Shown here one piece after another: positions 46,651-58,000 of a DNA stretch of 64,000 nucleotides. The stretch is from Salminus brasiliensis (taxonomy: Eukaryota; Chordata; Actinopteri; Characiformes; Bryconidae), in contig NC_132891.1 of assembly GCF_030463535.1 (NCBI RefSeq), positions 10,005,449 to 10,069,448 of the forward strand, written 5' to 3'. Under the pieces are notes generated by a model that was not told the origin of the DNA, searched no databases, and worked only from the letters and a program-made list of their open reading frames with translations. Position numbers and translations under genes: made by a program. Position 1 is the first letter of the stretch, and every line of letters begins with the position of its first letter.

Positions 46651-47737
46651 TTAATAAATTATTGAAAAACGTACAAATATAATTTAATATAATAATCATG
46701 GTGTAGTATAACTTACGTTAATAGAGGTAATATTAATAGTGGTGGATAGTTAAGAGTCCATTTAGGTTTGAACATGGTCATTAGGCAGGTAGCCTTTTGT
46801 TTTGAGTGTACGCTGGTTGAATAATGAGGCTCGTCAGGTTTTAGACGAGTTGGGCATGTAAGGCTAACAGCCTAAAAAACAAAGGCCCTCAATGATTTTT
46901 GGTAAGGTAGCTATAGAGCAAAAGGAAAACCTTTAAGGGGTGTTAAACATACACATAAGGTGGCGGCTCTTTCAGCTTCCTTCACATAGCTACATATATA
47001 GCACATATAAGTAGTCATACTTAGTGGTATCAATCAATTAAAAAGTTAATCACAACAATATACTGCAATTAATTTAAAATGCTAGCCAGCTAGCATGTCG
47101 TTGAATTTTTGGGCTGGAGGGCCAGTACAGTTTTATTTATCATTATTATTTTTTAATAATATCTCTTTATCTTTAGCCTCGAACACAATGAAGCTCGGAC
47201 AGAAACTTTGATAGGAAAACTGCTTCAACAATTTTTTAGGAGATAAGTGGTTAATCAGTCATTGGGCTGGATTAAGCTAAGAGCTAGGAGAGCGATAGAG
47301 GTAGGGGGAGGGGAGAGAGAATGAGAGTTAGTTATAAAATTTAATCCATATTTCATCATAAATAAAGTGCAATCTACCCTCTGAGCTCAACGGTAGTGAC
47401 TCTGTGTTTTATGTTTCGCCAAATAACACCGCTAATATATTACTAGGCCCTGTAAAGACAGAGATGTACGGGAGGCAGTTGAGGCCACACTTGGTAAGAA
47501 GATTAATTTGCGTTAAAGAAAAGATTAACTCGTTAAAGTCTGCAGATTAATCATGTTAGCATTAACAGCACTAGTAATACAGAATAACAGCCAACCAAGA
47601 GTTAATGACTTTAAACTGAGACAGATTTAGAGTTAGTGTTGTCTCAATACTGGACTTTCCATCTTGGACACAATATGGCAGTACAAAAGCAATATCCTGT
47701 CCACACTGTTCCCAGGCCAGCTGCGTCGTGACAGTAT

Positions 47738-47780
47738 AAAGAGAGAGAAGGCGGCCCCAGAAGAAGAGGAGCTCTAGGTA
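47738..47780 (+). promoter_or_regulatory. TATA-like box and possible non-coding first exon
   Basis: gtataaagagagag is followed about 35-40 bp on by agctctag and the strong donor gtaaggt. This could be an alternative upstream promoter and first exon of atp13a2, 1.3 kb before its start codon. Speculative. Confidence 0.25.
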
Positions 47781-48099
47781 AGGTAATAAATGATTCTTTT
47801 TGAAGTGTAATGCTCAAGTCAGAAATACTGTATGTGATACCAGTGCTGCAGTGCGTCTCTACTGGAAATATTAATAATAGTACATGTATAATTTAACTTA
47901 CACTAAGCACAACCCTCACCAAAGCACCCCAACAGAATGCAGAAATAGAAATCCAGCTATTTATTTTATTACATGGCTTTAGTTCAAACAGCTATTGTAA
48001 TCATGCGTATCATCAGCCTGGCTTTGGGTGGCATTTATTAAGAATTAAAAATAATATGTAACATTTGTGTGCTGTATTTATTGCCTTGATTGTACACAG

Positions 48100-48751
48100 A
48101 TCAGCCATAACATTAAAACCTCTGCCTAATATTGTGTAGGTCCCTTTTTATGCAGTTAAAACAGGTCTAAACTTTCAAAGCATGCATGGAGACCACAAGA
48201 CGTCTGAGGGTGTCCCGTGGTCTCTGGCACCTAGAGGTTAGCAGCAGATCCTGTAAATACCTGTAAATTGTGAGGTGAGGTTTTTAAAGATCTTATCAGT
48301 AAACAGGGGCGCTGCCAGGGATTTTGGGCCCCATGAAAACTCAAATAATTCAGCCAAAATACTCAGTTAATACATTTTTAGGACCCCTGTCAGTCACAGG
48401 CGTCTAGAATCGTCTTATCTGACACCCCCCATACAGCAGACTTGTAGGTAAACCTTGGGCGTCTGTTAGGCGACTGGCTGTCCTCTTTTGGGCCACTTCT
48501 GGCATGTACTAAACACTGCATACTGAGAATACCCCAGAGGACCTGGTGTTTTGGAGATGTTCTGACCTAGTGGTCCAGCCATCATAATTTGGTCCTTGTC
48601 AAAGTCACTCAGATCTTTATGCTGGCCCTTTTTTTCATCAGGTGCAAGGATGAACTGTTCACTTGCTGCCTAATGTGTTTAACACACCCATTGATAGAGG
48701 ATCAGTGTTATTCACTTTATCTGCCAGTGGTTTTAATGTTCTGGCTGATCA
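48100..48751 (+). mobile_element. Tc1/mariner-like element with nested repeat
   Basis: Ends gatcagccataacattaaaa and cagtggttttaatgttctgg-ctgatc are inverted, matching the element at 3391-3836. A copy of the 'ccagggattttgggcccc' repeat (48306-48430) interrupts it. Confidence 0.8.
48306..48430 (+). repeat. 'ccagggattttgggcccc' repeat, copy 2
   Basis: Matches 26990-27125 in order (caggggcgct, ccagggattttgggccccat, cccctgtcagtcacaggc). It sits inside the Tc1-like element and so arrived later. Confidence 0.7.
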
Positions 48752-48775
48752 GTGTTTATAGCTTTTGCAATATAA

Positions 48776-48787
48776 CCACACACACAG

Positions 48788-48815
<28 letters not shown>
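48776..48815. repeat. (CA)n microsatellite
   Basis: CA run directly right of the Tc1-like element; a matching (GT)n block lies at about 48979-49012, giving a potential hairpin with a 165-bp loop. Confidence 0.92.
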
Positions 48816-48818
<3 letters not shown>

Positions 48819-49044
48819 GGGTATGTCTGGAGAGGGTCTTACCAGTGTCTCAGTACTGATGTGGTTCTCATGATGGACAGCAGGTGGCGCTACTCGTCTG
48901 GACTTTAGACTGGAAGCACGTAGAGGAAGAAGAGCAGAATTCAGCAGCGGTTTCACACTCTCAGCTCGGAGTGTGGGAGTGTGTGTGTGTGTGTGTGTGT
49001 GTGAGTGTGTGAGTCTGTCCAGTCTGGAGCGCAGTGGAGGCACC

Positions 49045-49059
49045 ATGGATCAGGGTTAA
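49045..49059 (+). promoter_or_regulatory. atp13a2: Short upstream open reading frame of atp13a2
   Basis: A four-codon frame (Met-Asp-Gln-Gly, stop TAA) starts in a strong caccATGG context and ends 15 bp before the presumed atp13a2 start, which has a weaker context (G at -3). Confidence 0.5.
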
Positions 49060-49074
49060 TCACTGCTGGTAGGA

Positions 49075-49087
49075 ATGGACCCCCCTG
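49075..49087 (+). CDS. atp13a2: atp13a2 exon 1 coding part
   Basis: Only four codons (Met-Asp-Pro-Pro) and one base before a gtaagt donor. The start is chosen because it joins in phase to exon 2; no other upstream ATG does so. Confidence 0.6.
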
Positions 49088-52000
49088 GTAAGTTCACTTT
49101 CTCCGGTAGGCTCGTGTCTGGACCGCGCCTCGCGCTCGGCTCTGTTGGCTCCATTCATACATACAGTAATAGTTCACTGGTGGACTGAGGGTCATCAGAC
49201 CAGCGATAGTCGTGCAGTCGTTGTTATGTTATGGTGCTGTGAATCATGGAGGATGACTCCAACACTGAACCCAGTGGAGGAGCAGAGCAGATCTTCAGAG
49301 AGCTGTAGGTGTAGAAATGTGAGAGGCAGTCGCGTGAGATCAGGGTTCAGCTGTAGCTCGTCTTTTCAGGGCAGTCTTCTGCTGGGATGTCGGCACATGA
49401 CTTCGAGGAGCTTGACTTCCCTGGGCTTGACTTTCCTGAGCCTGACTTTCCTGGGCTTGACTCTCCTGAGCAAGTCTTTTAGGAGCTTGACTTTCCTGGG
49501 CTTGACTTTCCTGAGCCTGACTTTCCTGGGCTTGACTTTCCTGGGCTTGACTTTCCTGGGCTTGACTTTCCTGAGCCTGACTTTCCTGAGCCTGACTTTC
49601 CTGAGCCTGACTTTCCTGAGCAAGTCTTTTAGGAGCTTGACTTTCCTGAGCTTGACTTTCCTGAGCTTGACTTTCCTGGGCTTGACTTTCCTGAGCCTGA
49701 CTTTCCTGGGCTTGACTTTCCTGAGCCTGACTTTCCTGAGCCTGACTTTCCTGAGCCTGACTTTCCTGAGCAAGTCTTTTAGGAGCCTGACTTTCCTGAG
49801 CCTGACTTTCCTGAGCCTGACTTTCCTGAGCCTGACTTTCCTGAGCAAGTCTTTTAGGAGCTTGACTTTGCTGGGCTTGACTTTGCTGGGCTTGACTTTG
49901 CTGGGCTTGACTTTGCTGGGCTTGACTTTCCTGGGCTTGACTTTCCTGAGCAAGTCTTTTAGGAGCCAGACTTTCCTGGGCTTGACTTTCCTGAGCCAGA
50001 CTTTCCTGAGCTAGACTTTCCTGAGCTAGACTTTCCTGAGCAAGTCTTTTAGGAGCCAGACTTTCCTGAGCTAGACTTTCCTGAGCTAGACTTTCCTGAG
50101 CTAGACTTTCCTGAGCAAGTCTTTTAGGAGCCAGACTTTCCTGAGCCAGACTTTCCTGAGCCAGACTTTCCTGAGCCAGACTTTCCTGAGCCAGACTTTC
50201 CTGAGCTAGACTTTCCTGAGCAAGTCTTTTAGGAGCCAGACTTTCCTGAGCCAGACTTTCCTGAGCCAGACTAGCTTGACTTTACTGAACAAGGCTTTAG
50301 GAAGCTTGACTTTAAGATGCATGACTTCAGGCTTTTGGGAACCTGGCTTGTATAAGTAAGAATTTAGGAAGCTTGACTTTCTAAAGCATGACATTAGATT
50401 TTGGGAACCTGGCTTTAATAAGTAAGACTGCTATATGCTTGACTTTCCTGAGCTTGACCTTAAGGTCTTTAGACGCTGATTTGGCAATAAATGGTCTGTT
50501 TCTTTTCCTTGGCTTTTCCAAGACCACCCTGGCTATTAGAGTCTGTTTCACCTCATGCCTGTACACATTAGTCCTGCCTCTAGCCTTTAAAAACACTGAG
50601 TATGTGGAGAAAGGCGGAGTTGGAGCCTGCTAGTCCCGCCTTCGCAGATAAAGTAAATTCCGGCAGGTGTGCTGTGTCCCTCACACGGATCTCTGGTCTC
50701 ATAAAGCCACAGCAAATACACTGAGTATTGAATATCTGGATGTAATTCACTGTCAGTAATAATGTCATCTGACTTTACTGAAGAAGTTTACTGAAGGCGG
50801 CAAGACAGTTCTAGGGAAGGACAGAAAGGGACCGGTAAGAAAATTAATGCACATTTTATACCTTAATGAATCTTGTGCCTCCTGATCAGCACAGTAACAG
50901 TGCAGGGTAGCGTGTTGTTGATTCGATCTTTTGCCCACAAGTCACATCCTGTTAGGGCTGATTGTACACTGTGCTGGATTGTTGGTCCTTACTCTCTGAC
51001 TTGGGTTTACAGCATTGGAATAAACCTGTTGATTAAAACAGGCTATAAAGGTATATGACGCTTTGTGATGTGCTGGTTTTGCTCAGTTCTTAGCTTTACT
51101 TTGCCCCCAGCTGTCTAAAAACTCCTCTGAGAGGAAGAGAAACCGTATCGGTTGGTGAGTGTTTAAATAAGTAGGCCTAAACTTTCACTTTGTCTTGTGA
51201 TCCCCCCACCTCTCAAGCTGTTCTACACAACGAAAGACTCAGCTGTTTCTGTGCTGGTATGGGAAACGACACCAAACAGGCATGTGATGTGAAAAAGAGG
51301 AAATTAATGTACTGTGCAGATTCCACTCCACCCTTGTTTGTAAAAATAGTGCAAAAAAACAGAAGAATGAATGGCAAAAGAATATAGTTTTCTTTATTAT
51401 TCCTATAAATAACTCATGTCTCATATGGTTGATACAGTAACTATGTAGAGTGGTAGGTTTACTGTTGATTTGATACAGAAGTCCTGTTAGGATTCACTGT
51501 AAATTGTGACTCTGTGTGTCCAGAGTCCTTCATCCAAAGTCACAGCTTTTTCATTTCAGATTTCTTTATAGATACTTAATCAAAGCAGTGGAGAGATGCC
51601 CTGATCCGATTCAGTGGACAACAGTGAGCCAACCACCGTATTTATTAATATATACCGTACATATTTTAAGCCTGATCCAGTTCATATCCTTTGTTTTTAC
51701 TGCTGTGTTCTAGCCAAGTGCCCTCTGATATCTTCTACACATTAGCCCCTTAGACCCTGTAGTTAAGCCCACACTTCACCACTCTCACAACTACATTACT
51801 ATCATAATTAGCATCAATTTTATAGACCCTAACATAGAACCCTTTGAGACTCCACAAGATCTGCTAAACCAAACACCTACCAAGTCATTCACGGTAGTTT
51901 CTGCATTAGGATTAATATCTAAATGATTAACATATAGTGTTTCTGGAGGGGTTAGCAAATGTTATCACAGCCAGCAGAAGTGAGGAGCATTTTCTTAACG

Positions 52001-55000
52001 TAACAGAACAGCTCAGATTGTGCAGTGTGGAACTGCTTTACGGGGGAACGTGACTCCTTTAGCGACAGGCTGCTTCACCCCAAGTGTGTGAAGGAGCGGT
52101 ATCGCAGGTCCTTCCTTCCTGCTGCCGTCAGACTACACAACCAGCACTGCTCCCAGCGGACCACATACACACACACTTAACCACATACACACACACTTAA
52201 CTACACACACATGTTCATGTTCAGGGAATACTATGTGCAATATCCCACCCCCATGTGCAATTAAGAGTCTTTTACTGTAAATAATATTGTTTATTGCTTT
52301 TTTAATTCTTATCTATATTGTGTGTATATAGTGTAAATTATTTATTTATCTAAATTTTTGTAACTGAGTGTCCTGCTATCCCTTTCTGCTGTTACACTGT
52401 GAATTTCCCCACTGCGGGACTAATAAAGGACTATCTTATCTTATCTTATCTTATCTTAACATTATCTGTAGTTTTAGTTTTATTGATTTCACATTTATTG
52501 CATATTTTGCTTTTCCTTTAGATGTTTGTCGATTTTCTGTCCTTTTTTCCCATGGTGCCAAAAAATATGTGGGAGAATACGTTCGCACAATGTCCTAAAG
52601 AGAATTATGACTGGTTAGAAAGGACAAATTGATGTAAACGCTCAGTTTTAACAGCGGGAGTGACTCGAACCTTTGTTGAGTTTAAACCATTACTGAAAAG
52701 CAAATAGTTCATTAAAATAGTTCATTCACATCAGTAGTAGTGAGTCAGTTAAGAGTTTGTACATGCTTCACACACACATTAGACCAAGTGATTTCAATGC
52801 AGTGTTTTAAAGGAACTGGGAGCTGAAGGGTCAGGGAGGTCAGTCAGACTGTATTACAGGATATTAAACACACTATAAAACAGTCATTTAAATAATAGTT
52901 ACCAAACCAAATAAGCAAGTCCAAAATGTCTCAATATGAAAGCTGTTACTAAATAAAATGATATTTCAGTATTTTATTAGCGGCACAGCCTAAATTGTGT
53001 GTGTGGAAACACAAAAATCAGATACTCAGCATTAAGGTATTGGTTCACGTTGGTTCTTTCTCTTTATGTGGTCATAAGTGTGGTGTTCTGGTAGCAGTGG
53101 GAAGTCATATGATCTAGTCCTGTGAATGACCAGCTGCAGTCCTGCACTGCAGATCCTGATTGCTCTGCTTATGTTTACTGAAGGAGTGTGTTTGTCGTGT
53201 TCCAGCACTAAACTGATCTTGCTGTTTTGACTACTGGTATTGAACTGGCTTAAAGGTTACAGATTTCCCTCTTTCCCTACAGGGAGCGACACTCAGGGGA
53301 TGGGTGGGCTGACCCCCGCAGACCCCGAGTCTGCCTTAATGGATTCTGGGCCTGCAGACACCCCCTCTGTCTCCCACATGGTACGAAACATATGAAAGTT
53401 TCTTATGACTTTCAGCATTCACATACTGTACTGATTTTTTCTTTCCTGATGTTTTCGCTTAATAAAGTTGAATTGAAACCGAAAATGTAATCATTAACAT
53501 ATTGATGTGAGACACAATTACACTTTCACTTATTTTTGCTAGGAACCCAATGATACCCAATTGTAGTTCACATGTATTTACCAATTATTTATTTGTTACT
53601 TCTTCCTGACAGATATTTAATTTTGTATAAATTGGTGTAAATGAATAATTATGTGAACCTAGGAGAGAGTATTAAAATAAAGGGTTAATTGAAGCCTTTC
53701 AATCATGAGGATTGCAACCAGGTGTGAGTAGCAGGCCCTCCCATGTTTTCAGAACATAAACTTAAGTCTTCAATATCAAAGTCTGATCTTCGCCACACAG
53801 GTTTATGGAACCTGTGTGCCATGCCTCAAACAAAAGCTGTTCTTTGAGAGCTTCAGGAAGTGTTATCTGATCTATCTGGTTCTGAAAAACATTCCATAAA
53901 GTTTGGCCTCCACTATCCACTATGAGACAGATGATATACAAATGGGGGATATTCAACACCACTGTTACTCATGTAAAGAATGGTTGTCCAGCAAAAAGCA
54001 CTGCAAGGCAACAGCTAGTAGTAAAACAGGAATTCACCTAAGAAGTTCAGGTAACATCTAAGGACCTACAGGCCTCATTTGCACAGAGGAATGTCGATGT
54101 TCATGAGTCCACAATCAGGCAAACACAGAACAACAGTGTGTGTGGGAAGAAACCACTATTTTAGAAAAAGGAAAACCCATCTGGAGACTTGCAAAACCAT
54201 GTAAGTGAACTGAAGCTTTGCTGTGAGCGGGTTATGCAGCAAGACAATGACACAGCACACAAGTAATTCAGCAATTTGATTATAAAACTCAAAATTTAAA
54301 TTCAATTGAAATGTTGTGGAAGAACCTTAAAAGCGCCCTCCAACATCACCAAGCTGAAGCAGTTTTGTAAGGAGGGATGGGCCAAAACTCTTCTAACCCT
54401 TCTGACCACCAGTTACTATAAACGTTAGTTGGTTGAAGTTATGGCTGCTCAGTCACACCAATTACTAAAAGCAAGGGTTTGCATATTTTTTCAGACAAAC
54501 TGCAACTTAATGATGAGAACTTTAGAATATGCATAACCATTATTACTAAGCACTGCCAGTTTTTGAGAAACTCTACCAATTATTTTAACTATTGAGTGAA
54601 GAGCTTTTTTAAATGTTCAACAATTACAAATAAAACTATAAATAAATCATAAAAGGTTTAATTAAAAAATGCAATTAATGAATTGTGATTAATCCCTAAT
54701 CTGTAAGGGCCTGGGAGGTCAAGCTCTTGTATTGTTACAATTTTGAGTTGTAGCATTAGGTCTCGCACCCTCTTTTTATCCACTGTACCTTTTACCCCCT
54801 CAGGTATACAGGAAGCGGTGTGCATTGGTGTAAAATGGTGTTTTATGATTTTTCTGCCAGGATGTCCAGGGGTACAGAAGAGTATGCTGGAGGGTGTGGC
54901 TTTGCCACCTTGGAGCAGTTTGTTCTTTAGGCATGCTGCTGGTATTATTTAACTGGCGCCCTCGACTAGCAGTTCTGGCTCGATGCACCTCTTGCCCCCT

Positions 55001-58000
55001 TCCCATGGCAGATACTTTACTATTAAGGGTACGCTTTGCTCTTGCCTCTCAAAGATTGACTGTTGCAGCATTTTTGATTCCTAAGTCAGTCATCAAATGA
55101 TTCATTATGACTTGGTTTTCTTATGTTATAGGATGTTTATGGGCAGCAGTATGTCATAGATGTATGTACGGAGGAGATTGAGGAGGGAAGGTAAGAGCCT
55201 TGGATGTTTTGTTTGAATAGTACTGTAGAAATACTTATATTTAGATCTGTTATTTGTATTATATACAATTGTGTGTAAAAGTCTCCTGAAAAAAGTGATG
55301 TTTAAGGTTGTTAATCTGGACAGTAAATGTTATTAATAAAAAGAACAGTTCACACTTAACACCTGGTTTATCTAATCAGTACTTTATTAATGTAATAAAG
55401 AAATATAATTTCATTGTCTCTGGAGTGAGGAGCCAAACCTGTATTCTCCCTACATTTATGCATAGTTAGCCATATTCACCCACAGTTATATTAACAGTAG
55501 TGTCTGCATAGATTTGTCCCATGAGAGTCCACGGGTTCTGGGTTTGATAGAGCGCACTGTGAAACTTTCTGACCTCATTTCAAGCTTTTTAAATGAATGG
55601 TAAAATGCAAATCCAAAGCAGTTTAGTGGCTGTGGAACAGATTATCAGTTTATTCTTATCCTTTCTAGTATTACATAACTTTTCACCATTACTTTGGAAT
55701 TAACAGCTTCATGTCTTTCTCTGTTTCTCAAGGTTCAGCCTAGTGTTTGATTTATTGACAGTAATAATTTAACAGGTTCTGAGGCTGTATATATTTAGCT
55801 GCAAATGTGGATTGTCTTTTGAGAGATTTTGAATTCTTATTAGGCTAATAAGAATCATTTTATAATTTTAATAATAATTTTCTTTTTTGATCAATGCAAC
55901 CAAGATATAGCTTGTTGACTGAACATCCAAATGAATAAAACACCAACCAAACACTCATTGAGAACCATGCTGCACAGTTGAATTGTGTCAGCAAGGAAAT
56001 GGAAATCTTGCTTGGAAGAGAATATAAGAAACTACTGCAGGAATGCTTTATTTTTCGTCTACTGGAAAGCTGAAGCCAAAACAGTGGTTCAATAATACAA
56101 TGTCCTTGATTGACTCAGCCAAAGCCCTGACCTTGGCCTGAGTGGGGATCTGTACAGCACAGTTTGGAAAAGCAGTTGAAATACACTGCCAGACATCAGC
56201 CAGAAGAAGTGGGCCCTCAACAAGGCCCTTCATCCTCTTTGCTTCAGGACTATGTTGCCCAGAAGCCTTTTAGCACAAAGATAATTGTTAAATGGTAGAG
56301 CGAGAATCACATTAAACTCTCTCTCTACCAGTTTAGATGATCTCAATACTAAAAAGCTTTTGGGAAACTGAGGCCAGATCAGTATGAACACGAGTTTCCA
56401 TTTGAAAATGATCAAATACATTTTTTTTTTTACTAATTTCTACTCTAAGTTAGACACTGAACAGACACTTGTGCCTGTCAGTAAGTCATGCAAACAATGC
56501 TGCTGAACGACTTTCCTGCCCCTCCCTATCAGTTGCATGCTTGGAGCCCTGGGGCTGCAGCTCCAACAAGCCCAGTTAATGCAGCCCTATGCAGACTGGT
56601 TGATGTGGTTTGGAGTACACATTAAGACAGTGAGCTAGAAAAATAAACCATGAATGAAAAAATAACTAAAACGAACTTTTTATTATTTTTTTAAATAGTT
56701 CAGAATACGTCATAATGTGTCCTAAACCACATCAACATTAAGACGTTTGTTGTGACCATAAAGAAGAGCTGGATGTAGGTTAAGCAGTTTGAGAAAAGAA
56801 TGAGGGCCTGCATTTACAGAAAACCTTTGAGCAGTGCCATAGAAGAACCACTTGTGGTTCCATAAAGAGCCATTTTTGAGAGTGTGAAAAACTTTTAAAC
56901 TGGCAAAACCTTCTTTAAACATATAAAAGGTTCTGCTCTACTATACAGAATGGTTCCTAATGGAACCGGGGGTTCTTCTAAAGGAAATGATTATTCTATG
57001 GCATTGATCAAAGAACATTTTGTAGATCCTTCCTTTTTAAGAGTGAATGAGCTGCTGCACTAATCACAAGCAGCCAGATTTTGACACATCACTTCTTTGC
57101 TGAACATCTACATTTAAAATAATGCTTCTCTGAAAAATGCAACGTGTCCAAATGTGGAAAAATAGGTTGGGAAATGGTCATGATATTTAGTACACAAACC
57201 CAAAATAACATCTCAAGTGGTCCTCAGGGGAAGAAGACCAAGAGGATATGGACTCTAGAGAAAACCCACTACTCAACATATCATGGCAAAACATGTTCGC
57301 ATTTGGGACTTGGCAAACTTATTGCTTCTAATTAGATGTATCCCATCTTTTCCAGGAACAGTGTATGATTTTATTTATTTTGTAAACATTGGCAGTGAAG
57401 TGCGAATCTGGAAACATGGCAAGAATGTAACTCCTATCTTAACTTCTGCAGTTTTGAGCATGCAGGAGGAGAGGTGGATGAGAACGAATGGAGAGACAAT
57501 GTTCAGCTACACAAAGAACAGGTAAAATGTATATAACATGGAAAACACACCCAGCATTGTTTCTAATAACGCACTTTTTGTTCATTCTTAACTGTTTATA
57601 TTCCCTAGAAAACCGTACTGCGATACTATGTGTTTGAAGGCATGCGATATGTGTGGATGCCCAGAAAAGGGGCTTTCTGCAGAGTTAGGTATGATTGGAA
57701 AGAAGCTATATGATTCTTTTTCTTTTTCTGGCCTTGCATGATTGAAAATGTAACACTTTGTGTTTTTTCAGTATCCTCAATGAGGGTTGGACTTGTGCTG
57801 ACTTGCATCGTCTTCAGCAGGGCCTGAGTCCAGCGGACCAAAGCTCAAGGTCTAACGCACAGCACTGCTCATTAGGGCTGCACGATATTGCTATTTGTTC
57901 TGCAATATATAAGGCAGGGATTCTCACCAAATTTTACCAGAGGTCTCCAGAAGTCAGTGGTTCAGCATATCATGATATGAATATTAATGCACTCTGTGTA

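Larger units (their letters stand above)
39666..48780. other. Gene desert between tmem240 and atp13a2
   Basis: I find no coding exon that can be linked to a known protein. The 9 kb holds four copies of a local repeat family, a 155-bp direct repeat pair, a SINE, a hAT-like MITE, a common 'ttgggaggaaccaagactca' repeat and a nested transposon. Confidence 0.6.

Noticed and set aside
49145-50014. 289-aa open frame of [11 protein letters not shown] repeats
   Set aside because: It is the 15-bp minisatellite read in one of three frames; frames are also open on the minus strand (49366-49953). No start context, splice logic or protein homology supports translation.
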